Under the pieces are notes generated by a model that was not told where the DNA came from, searched no databases, and was given only the letters and a program-made list of their open reading frames with translations. Below are positions 25,606 to 37,600 of a stretch of DNA of 64,000 bases, piece by piece. Location of the stretch: positions 6,751,916-6,815,915 of the forward strand of contig NC_086375.1 in assembly GCF_036588685.1 (NCBI RefSeq), in the 5' to 3' direction. A program made the position numbers and the translations under genes. How positions within the stretch are numbered: the stretch's first letter is position 1; the number at the start of each line of letters is the position of its first letter. Origin of the DNA: Mytilus trossulus (Eukaryota; Mollusca; Bivalvia; Mytilida; Mytilidae).

Positions 25606-28600
25606 GTTTTACACATACACAGATATCTTTCTGACCCATTACACCTTTCACAACTTGGCATTGACAGTGCAGCAACAGTAGATGTTTATGAACTGTTAGT
25701 AACAGACAGAGTTACCAAAAGAAAAGTTGTGTTAGATCCCAGTTTATCCATATATATACAAAGTGGACAAGTAAGTTAACCATTTGCTAATAATTATCGG
25801 GGCCTTTTATAGCTGACTATGCGTTATGGGCTTTGCTCATTGTTGAAGGCCGTACGGTGACCTAAAGTTGTTAATGTCTGTGTCATTTTGGTCTTTTGTG
25901 GATAGTTGTCTCATTGGCAATCATACCACATCTTCTTTTTTATATTATGAAAAAAATCATTAAATGATACTAAGAAATAAATGATTTTTAAGAACAGGTG
26001 GATTTTTTTCACTCTGACACATTATATAGCTTATTTGATCCCCTTATACATGTTTTCACAGAGAAATCATTGTCATTCAGTAAATTATCTGGTGTGTTGT
26101 TACTATTTATAAATAGAAATATGTTCCATGAATTGTAAAAGAATATGTATGATACTCAAAAGCTAATGAAACTTGTTTGAGGTGACATGATCAGTTGTAA
26201 TAAACTTTAAAAAAATTAGTAAAGTTGCTTTAAAAGAGAGGCCAAACTAACTGTCTTTATAGGTTACAGAAGGTAGTTGTGTAAAGTTGACAGAATGCAG
26301 TGTGGAGTATGTTTCTATTTATAGGTTACAGAAGGTAGTTGTGTAAAGTTGACAGAATGCAGTGTGGAGTATGTTTCTATTTATAGGTTACAGAAGGTAG
26401 TTGTGTAAAGTTAACAGAATTCAGTGTGGAGTATGTTTCTATTTATAGGTTACAGAAGGTAGTTGTGTAAAGTTAACAGAATTCAGTGTGGAGTATGTTT
26501 CTATTTATAGGTTACAGAAGGTAGTTGTGTAAAGTTAACAGAATTCAGTGTGGAGTATGTTTCTATTTATAGGTTACAGAAGGTAGTTGTGTAAAGTTGA
26601 CAGAATGCAGTGTGGAGTATGTTTCTATTTATAGGTTACAGAAGGTAGTTGTGTAAAGTTAACAGAATTCAGTGTGGAGTATGTTTCTATTTATAGGTTA
26701 CAGAAGGTAGTTGTGTAAAGTTAACAGAATTCAGTGTGGAGTATGTTTCTATTTATAGGTTACAGAAGGTAGTTGTGTAAAGTTAACAGAATTCAGTGTG
26801 GAGTATGTTTCTATTTATAGGTTACAGAAGGTAGTTGTGTAAAGTTAACAGAATTCAGTGTGGAGTATGTTTCTATTTATAGGTCAGTGATATTGTTGGC
26901 TTTTTTCAAAACTACCTCTACCCTTTTTTATTGGGAAAATATGCGTCATTTTCATCAAATTGGGAAATTTAAAATATACCATGAATTTGACTGAAACTTC
27001 AATATACAGACCCATTTTCACAAGTCAAACCCTGCTATAAAATAAGACCCCATTTTATCAGTGATGATACATAAATAGACCCTCAAATCTGCACCTATAG
27101 TCATTTTAGGCATGAAAAATCTTTAAATGAGTGTTTTCAGTTTGTTTTCATGTACAATTACTATTGAGACTGCACTAATTGGGAAAAAAATTGTCTTTTT
27201 GGGAATAATTCAAGCCATTTTTTTCTTCAAATTGGGATTCTTCTCCAGGGGAAAAAGCCTGTATTCTCCACTTATTTAAGGCAAACAATATCACTGTAGG
27301 TTACAGAAGGTAGTTGTGTAAAGTTAACAGAATTCAGTGTGGAGTATGTTTCTATTTATAGGTTACAGAAGGTAGTTGTGTAAAGTTAACAGAATTCAGT
27401 GTGGAGTATGTTTCTATTTATAGGTTACAGAAGGTAGTTGTGTAAAGTTAACAGAATTCAGTGTGGAGTATGTTTCTATTTATAGGTTACAGAAGATAGT
27501 TGTGTAAAGTTGACAGAATGCAGTGTGAAATTTGTTTCTATTTATAGATCACAGAAGGTAGTTGTGTAAAGTTTACAGAATGCAGTGTGAAGTATGATGA
27601 AACAGATTTACAACAGAGAAGTTTCCTTGTGGTACACCAATTGACAGTAGAAGCTGAAAGACACATAACATTATCAGGTAAAACATATCTCTTACAAACA
27701 CATTACACTCTAACATGGTAAAACATAACACCCATTTGAAAATATGTCACATAAAAACTTAAATATCTAACTTGTTGGGTTATTTTTTTGTGCACAAATG
27801 GTAAAAAATAATAAAATAATTTCTGTCTAAACCAGTTTAAAAATTATAAAAGTGGAATTTCAATCCATCAGTATTGAGGAGTATTGACTGCTTGTCGAGG
27901 AGTTCAATATTTAGCAAGCTGTATTTTTTTTTTTTTTTTTTTTTTAAAATATCAGATTGATTTAGCCGGGTAGGATTATTATCTAATATTAATATCTCAG
28001 ATATTCCATTTATATAAATAAAAGTTTATGTTTCTAGATATCAGTAATATACCCTGGTGTGATGATTGTGATGAGATAGAGAAGACAGCTTCACCTTTGA
28101 CCTCATCTAGAGGTTATTATATAAACATATGGTCCAGTGTAGAATTAGAAGGAGAAGTATGGAAGAGAGGTAAGTGTTGGACAAATTAGAAATTGTTTAC
28201 CGTGAGGGGAGCGTTACTGAAACAAATCATTCTTAAATTATCTCTTTTATGAAAAATTACTCAATAGATAGAGTTATTTCAAATTTCAATAGAAGCTTGG
28301 ACTAAATGAAGTTTTACTTACTGATTTAAAATTAAGAAATGAGAATTCTGTAGAGATATATGGTTACTTTAAAGAGGACAAAAACATTACTTCTAGTTCT
28401 ACATTTTTGAAATAATTAATAACATTATTTAAAATTGTAAGAAGAAACATAAATAAATACTCTGAACATTATGATATTATCCTTCTGTAGTCCAGCATAG
28501 AAGGTCAAGAAGGAAAATTAAAGGCACAAAAATACATTCATCAAAACACTACTTATAATAATGAAAACATTTTACAAGAAATAGCAGTAATTGATGATAT

Positions 28601-31600
28601 TTAATCTACTTGAAAAAAAATTACTGGAAATTCAGAAATTATTGTTTTCATTTATTATTTGATTTGAAATAATGAACAAAATAGAAGGGAAATTGATTAT
28701 GGTGATTACGGCAAAATATAAATGAAGAGACATATATCAAATTACAGAGCTATTATTATTGTGACATTCACTATTTGCAATAATTTATGAATTTACTGTA
28801 ATTAGTATTGTCTTTCAATATCAGGGACAATAGAGAAGTTAGATGGTTTAGGTGACGTGTCTCCTGTAGATGTATACTCACTAAAGGAATTATCTAAGAA
28901 CTGGCGAGTACTCAAAGGACCACCTGTTGTCATCAAAGTTCTTAGTAAAAAAAGAATTCTACATTATGCCAAACCATTTAAAAATGACAAATGGCCCTTG
29001 CAGGTAAGTAGGAAGAAATTATAAATTGTGTATTATTTTGTGAAACAAAACCAAGAATTATACCTTTTAATAGCTAAAAAAAACAAGGAATAGGTCTTTT
29101 ATTGCTGTTCTTCATCCTAAAGTTATGTTGAGCAAACACCTTGCTGCAAGGTTGAGATGGTCCATAGCACTGGTTTGCACCAAATGTTGATAGATGGGTT
29201 TTTTTTTGCATTGATAAAAACTGTAAAGTTAAAAAAATAAATTATTTACTATAAAGAGCAAGGAAATCTAACAAATACTGCCAATAACAACCCAAAAATC
29301 TCACAGTAAAATACAGAAATAATAAGAGACATTAAGACTGAGTGTTAAAAAGATTGATGGGAAATAATGTATGATAAGGCCAATAAGACAGACTGATGGA
29401 TGGACTGTCAGTTGGAATGTAAAACTATAGTCCACTTTGTGTTATGTTTTAGGTACGTTTGACAGTATTGAAAAATATAATTTCGTCTACACTAGTATTA
29501 ATTTACAACATATGTGGCAGAATGTGACCTATGGGATTGTATTACAATAGCATTATTTTTTCAGGCCCATTTGACAGTATGTGACAGATCAGGCTGTGCT
29601 ACACTTGTATTGTGGAACTCTTTGTGTCCAGAGTTATATCACAGGTCAGTGTTTTATATATTACACTAGCCATGCTAGCAAAATGTGTTTTTTTTTCCGA
29701 TTCTGTTCTTTAAAAAAAAAATCATAAAATGGTAAACAGCAGTGATGAAAGTTGTTTACATTGCACAAACTCTTTTAATGAGTTCTGTAAATTCAGAAAT
29801 TATTAGAAAGTTTTAGTATTGCGAAAAATGCAACGGGCGAAAATCACAATAATTTAAACTTTCATAGATGAAATTTGACACATGAATGTATGTAGTTTTC
29901 CTGTAATCACAATAATTATTCTCAACTTTTGATCAGTCATGGTGAATTCCAAATAATAATAAATGCATGCAATATTAACTAAATTTACAGGCCGATCCTT
30001 CTGTCTTCTGAAATTGACCTCTTGCGAAAGGCATCACAATGAACCCAATTACACAAATATTGAAAAAATATCCTGAGATTAACAGACTTTAACAATATAC
30101 TTGTCATGTCCATGGTTTTCATGGTTTAGTAACGACCATAAAAAGGTAGGTTTTTGAGAGCTTATTATTCTAATAATTATTTTTTCAATTTTGACTGAGT
30201 TCTTTTTTAATGACACAGGTTAAAAGAGGGAGAAGTTCTCCTTATACAGAAATATACTGTGAAGAAAAGTTTCCATCATGTTGACCACTACAGACCTCCA
30301 TTACCTGATGGACTGACCATGTATGATATAGATATAAATGTAAACAGTCACCATCCTGTTGGAATAGTAAGAGTTATCTCCTCTGATGCCATACCAGCCT
30401 GTCTAAATTTACCTACCATACAATACAACATTATACAGAGAAAAGATTTGGGGTAAGTTATATTCAGCAATTTGGTTTTCAAATGTTTTTAATTAGCTGG
30501 TAGAATTGATGTGATTGATTATAATTCTTCTAAGTCATTATAATTTATACTAGCTATAGGGATTCATTTATTTTTGTGCTTTTCCAAAAATCCGCAGTTT
30601 CTAAGAATAAGATGATAATATTGCAATGGACAAAATGGAATAGAAAATGGAAATGGAGAATATATCAAAGAGACAACAACCTGACCAATGAGTGAAAAAA
30701 AAACCAGAAATCCACAATTCCACATAGCTAGAAAATCCTGAGGCATACTTCAGCTGGCCCCTAATCAAAAATATTTAAACTCCTAAACAAAAATGTTTAA
30801 ACTCCTAAACAAAAATGTCTATTAAAACAAAAATATTTAAACTCCTAAAACATTAAAAACCTTATTTGAAGTTTTGTAAAGTACCTTAAAAGTATAGTTT
30901 TACTGAGTCATATTGAAATCTCCATTTATTTTAAAAATAAATGTCTAAAGGTGTAATTTATTTTCTATGTTGTGTATTTTTTAAGAGCAGATGCTTTCCT
31001 AGTGATTATGTTTGTGACATCACAGGTTTGGTGACCTATGTCGGCAGATTCTTTAGAGAGAGAATGACAGGTATGTGTCAACACTGGTTTTAAGACATAT
31101 GTTTGCAGATTTATTCGATTCTGCTCAAGTTTTTCACAAAATCTGTATATCAGTTATTTGTGTTCATACTATTTTGCCTTAAAGATAAAACAAATTCTGA
31201 CCACTGCACAACAAGATGTGATCACAGCAAAGATCAGACTTGAAACAACTTTGTTTTGTACAATATAAAAGCTGAAATTAAAAGGATAACAGATCTTAAA
31301 GTATATGGACATTGTAATAGTTCAAGGGGTGGGCATGATATAAATAAATTGTGTTTTCTTTTTTTATGAGCTTATCTACTAAACAACTTTGTACTAGGAC
31401 TTATGACTGATATTTTATATACAGATAAATAAAGCTGTGATATCTGAGTATCTACTGCATTAAAAGTTATAAGTATTTATTTATGTTTTAGGTAAAAGTG
31501 ATTTAGACACTGGTGCCTTCTGGATCAGTAGATGGTTAGAACTGAAAGACCAAAGTAGTCAGAAGACTTGTAAGGTCCTTATATACAGACCAGCTGAGGT

Positions 31601-34600
31601 ATCTATCTACAGTATTCCTAATGAAGATATAACTTGAGAGATGCAAGTCAAAAGACTATAATTTATTTTTACTTCCAAAACCAGTTTAATTTTTTATCTG
31701 TGATGCTATGAAATTTACTGTTGATACCCATTTCAGATTGTTTTTAATTATGTTATGCCAGGGACAACTTTTCACCATTAATAAGATATTTCTGTTACAG
31801 ATCAATGGTCCTTAATGATTTTGCAATATTTCATCATTTAAGAATTGTTTATATATTTTTATTTAAGGTAGCAATCTTTTGTGATGTAATGACAGGCACA
31901 ATTTTAATATGGGTTTATATGAGAAATGTTTAATATTTCTATTTTAAACAGATATTTTTAATGCTGTTATATAAAGTGTAGTTTTTAAATTTCATCATAT
32001 AAGAATTATTGTTATTCCATATTGATAAAATATTAGAAGGTTTTTCTATATAAATGGGATTTTGAATAAATAAGCATATTCACCTGCAGAAAAGGATATT
32101 CACCGCGCAAAACGTTGCGTGCTTTTACGTGTATAATTTTAGTAAAAAAAAGTACAATTGGTTTTGGTAAATATTTTCCATTACATTCATTTCTCTCAGA
32201 ATATGGAATAAAACATTTACTGTCTTTTGTTTCGGTAAATATGTGGTTTAATTGACTTTTGAAAAAACACACATTTACCTCATCAAAAGACAGTAATTGT
32301 ATAATATTTTTATTTAAGATGGATATTTATAACAATGTTTTGGCAAAGTTTTAATATGTTATCAAATGAAAATTATTAATTATTTTCATTTTAGATAAAT
32401 ATCTATAAGGATGTCATGCCAGGCAAAGTTTTAATATGTCGTCACATGAGAATTGTCAGCAACATGAGCCATATACATGCGTCTAAAGATAACAGGAATA
32501 TGTATTTGACATCTACTGGTTCCTCTCATGTAAGTTCCAACTACTTCGATTCCACTGCTACTGATAAGCCTTCTGTGGACAAATGGTGTATGAAAATAAG
32601 AAGATGTGGTATAATTGTCAGATGCCAATGAGACAACTCTCCACCAGAGACCAAATAATGTAGAAGTAGGTAGCTACATATTTTTTACTGTACAGCCTTC
32701 AACAATGAGCAAAACCCATACCACATAGTCAGCTATAAAAGTCCTGGAAATGACAAATGTAAAACAATTCAAACAAGAAAACTAACAGCCTGATTTATGT
32801 GCAGAACAATTAAAGAAAAATATGACAGACATGAACCATCGACAACCACTGAACTACAGGCTCCCTTCCCCTAACATATAAACAAACTATAAAAATCAGT
32901 TAAAAAGGGCTTAACTCATTTTAGATGTTGGTCTGAAAATGTAAGACTTGGTAATTAATGACTTTTCTAATTAGTAAGTTAATGTAGAGGAGGAACAACA
33001 ACTTTGGTGCTGGGTTTAAAAATTTTCATGTCACATGTTACAATTTCAGCATCATCATTTTCATACGCTTGAATGATTGCAATATAAAGAGAAATTATTT
33101 TCCTTGATAAGATTTGGATATTTCAGTTTCAGAATAGGAACTCTTCACAAAAATTAAGGGCCAATTTTTTATCCCTTTTGTTGATTGTCTCTTTTGTCAA
33201 GCCTTCGACTTTAGTGGAAAAAGCGAGACATAGCGATTCTACTTACCATCAGGGGCAGCGGCGTGGTGGCGTCCACAAATATTCACTCTGTGGTTTAAGT
33301 TTTTAAAATTTAAATAACTTTCTTAAATTATACTGGATTTCTAACAAACTTGGACAGAAGCTTGTTTATGATCATGACATAGTATTCAAAAGAAAATTTC
33401 GTAAAAATAAAATGCTATTTATTCCATATTTTACTTTTAATTGGACTTAGATTTGCTGCCAGGAAACAACACATTCATTCTGTGGATAAAGTTTTAAAAA
33501 TTTTAATAACTTTTTCTTCCAGTTAATATTACATACAGTCTGCAGTTAAAGTTTTTAAAACATTTTTTAGATTCTTAAACTATTTTTACCTCACTTGGAC
33601 AGAAGCTTCTCACAATCAAAAGATAGTATCAAGAGGATTTTTTTTTATTGATTTTTTTCCTCATTTTCGTTTAGCCTTGGATTAACAGCAAAAGTAGACT
33701 AGACACTTGGTTCCGAGGAACCCTTTCAAGTTTTTTGAACATCTGTGTTTTTTATGCTTAATGAAGTTTATGTTTATTGTCTTTTTATTAAACAGATTGA
33801 GATTGTAACTGGTGATTGTGCACAGCCACATGTAAATGATGTTTTGACATGGTCTCAGTCATACAAGGAGGAATTAACCATGGCTGGTTATTATTCATAT
33901 CCTCCTATACCCACTACACTGGCTGAACTGAAGAACTACTATGAGGATTTAAAGGTTAGTTTTCAATTTAAGGAGGTATCAAACACCTTCCCTTAAATTA
34001 ATTTGGCTGGTTTGATTTTCATAAAATTTTGTCAAAGTATTTACTTTGCTTCTTTGACAAAAATTTCAAAAATTTGAAATAACCAATTAATCGGAAAAAC
34101 TACACTGGTTATATAGCAGATTGACAAACACTGATTTTGATCATTCAGAAGCTTAAAAACACATTATGATTAAAATGTTTACCTGAATTTACAGAGTTAT
34201 CTCCCTGTACTGTTTAAATCACTGGATCAAAGTGTTGATAAAAGTTTTAGCTCAAACTTATAATACTATGTACTGTTGTAAAGTGTGTTAACCAAAAAAG
34301 TAGTTGTTTTATACACAACTGCATTCTATACACGGCTGAATACAGTAATTCGTATGTGTATCAGCAATATCTATCTTTCTAACATGATTGGATTAAATGA
34401 TTGAACTGTATTTTGTAAATTTTTTTTTTTTTAGTGCTCTTCAATTATGTATATGATTTGTTGTTTCATATAGTTTGTATTTTGCCACAGATGAGTGATT
34501 TACCAAGTTATAAGCCTGGTATCTTTGGTCAGTTTTTACAGAGAATGTGTATTTCTATTTATAGATAACAACAAGTGAAGAATTGAGGATAGAACTGGGT

Positions 34601-37600
34601 AAACTGAGTTACAGGGAACATAAAAGATTATTTCTATTTATAGATAACAACAAGTGAAGAATTGAGATTAGAATTGGGTAAACTGAGTTACAGGGAACAT
34701 TAAAGATTATTTCTATTTATAGATAACAACAAGTGAAGAATTGAGATTAGAATTGGGTAAACTGAGTTACAGGGAACATAAAAGATTATTTCTATTTATA
34801 GATAACAACAAGTGAAGAATTGAGATTAGAATTGGGTAAACTGAGTTACAGGGAACATAAAAGATTATTTCTATTTATAGATAACAACAAGTGAAGAATT
34901 GAGATTAGAATTGGGTAAACTGAGTTACAGGGAACATAAAAGATTATTTCTATTTATAGATAACAACAAGTGAAGAATTGAGGTTAGAATTGGGTAAACT
35001 GAGTTACAGGGAACATAAAAGATTATTTCTATTTATAGATAACAACAAGTGAAGAATTGAGATTAGAATTGGGTAAACTGAGTTACAGGGAACATAAAAG
35101 ATTATTTCTATTTATAGATAACAACAAGTGAAGAATTGAGGTTAGAATTGGGTAAACTGAGTTACAGGGAACATAAAAGATTATTTCTATTTATAGATAA
35201 CAACAAGTGAAGAATTGAGGTTAGAATTGGGTAAACTGAGTTACAGGGAACATAAAAGATTATTTCTATTTATAGATAACAACAAGTGAAGAATTGAGGT
35301 TAGAATTGGGTAAGCTGAGTTACAGGGAACATAAAAGATTATTTCTATTTATAGATAACAACAAGTGAAGAATTGAGGTTAGAATTGGGTAAACTGAGTT
35401 ACAGGGAACATAAAAGATTATTTCTATTTATAGATAACAACAAGTGAAGAATTGAGGTTAGAATTGGGTAAACTGAGTTACAGGGAACATAAAAGATTAT
35501 TTCTATTTATAGATAACAACAAGTGAAGAATTGAGGTTAGAATTGGGTAAGCTGAGTTACAGGGAACATAAAAGATTATTTCTATTTATAGATAACAACA
35601 AGTGAAGAATTGAGGTCAGAATTGGGTAGACTGAGTTACAGGGAACATAAAAGATTATTTCTATTTATAGATAACAACAAGTGAAGAATTGAGATTAGAA
35701 TTGGGTAAACTGAGTTACAGGGAACATAAAAGATTATTTCTATTTATAGATAACAACAAGTGAAGAATTGAGGTTAGAATTGGGTAAACTGAGTTACAGG
35801 GAACATAAAAGATTATTTCTATTTATAGATAACAACAAGTGAAGAATTGAGGTTAGAATTGGGTAAACTGAGTTATAGGGAACATAAAAGATTATTTCTA
35901 TTTATAGATAACAACAAGTGAAGAATTGAGGTTAGAATTGGGTAAGCTGAGTTACAGGGAACATAAAAGATTATTTCTATTTATAGATAACAACAAGTGA
36001 AGAATTGAGGTTAGAATTGGGTAGACTGAGTTACAGGGAACATAAAAGATTATTTCTATTTATAGATAACAACAAGTGAAGAATTGAGATTAGAATTGGG
36101 TAAACTGAGTTACAGGGAACATAAAAGATTATTTCTATTTATAGATAACAACAAGTGAAGAATTGAGGTTAGAATTGGGTAAACTGAGTTACAGGGAACA
36201 TAAAAGATTATTTCTATTTATAGATAACAACAAGTGAAGAATTGAGGTTAGAATTGGGTAAGCTGAGTTACAGGGAACATAAAAGATTATTTCTATTTAT
36301 AGATAACAACAAGTGAAGAATTGAGGTTAGAATTGGGTAAGCTGAGTTACAGGGAACATAAAAGATTATTTCTATTTATAGATAACAACAAGTGAAGAAT
36401 TGAGGTTAGAATTGGGTAAACTGAGTTACAGGGAACATAAAAGATTATTTCTATTTATAGATAACAACAAGTGAAGAATTGAGGTTAGAATTGGGTAGAC
36501 TGAGTTACAGGGAACATAAAAGATTATTTCTATTTATAGATAACAACAAGTGAAGAATTGAGGATAGAATTGGGTAAGCTGAGTTACAGGGAACATAAAA
36601 GATTATTTCTATTTATAGATAACAACAAGTGAAGAATTGAGGTTAGAATTGGGTAAGCTGAGTTACAGGGAACATAAAAGATTATTTCTATTTATAGATA
36701 ACAACAAGTGAAGAATTGAGATTAGAATTGGGTAGACTGAGTTACAGGGAACATAAAAGATTATTTCTATTTATAGATAACAACAAGTGAAGAATTGAGG
36801 TTAGAATTGGGTAAGCTGAGTTACAGGGAACATAAAAGATTATTTCTATTTATAGATAACAACAAGTGAAGAATTGAGGTTAGAATTGGGTAAACTGAGT
36901 TACAGGGAACATAAAAGATTATTTCTATTTATAGATAACAACAAGTGAAGAATTGAGGTTAGAATTGGGTAAGCTGAGTTACAGGGAACATAAAAGATTA
37001 TTTCTATTTATAGATAACAACAAGTGAAGAATTGAGGTCAGAATTGGGTAGACTGAGTTACAGGGAACATAAAAGATTATTTCTATTTATAGATAACAAC
37101 AAGTGAAGAATTGAGATTAGAATTGGGTAAACTGAGTTACAGGGAACATAAAAGATTATTTCTATTTATAGATAACAACAAGTGAAGAATTGAGGTTAGA
37201 ATTGGGTAAACTGAGTTACAGGGAACATAAAAGATTATTTCTATTTATAGATAACAACAAGTGAAGAATTGAGATTAGAATTGGGTAAACTGAGTTACAG
37301 GGAACATTAAAGATTATTTCTATTTATAGATAACAACAAGTGAAGAATTGAGATTAGAATTGGGTAAACTGAGTTACAGGGAACATAAAAGATTATTTCT
37401 ATTTATAGATAACAACAAGTGAAGAATTGAGATTAGAATTGGGTAAACTGAGTTACAGGGAACATAAAAGATTATTTCTATTTATAGATAACAACAAGTG
37501 AAGAATTGAGATTAGAATTGGGTAAACTGAGTTACAGGGAACATAAAAGATTATTTCTATTTATAGATAACAACAAGTGAAGAATTGAGATTAGAATTGG

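Noticed and set aside
30259..30456. Short free-standing gene starting MKKSFHH
   Set aside because: It is the interior of RADX-like exon 6, which extends upstream to an acceptor at 30218.
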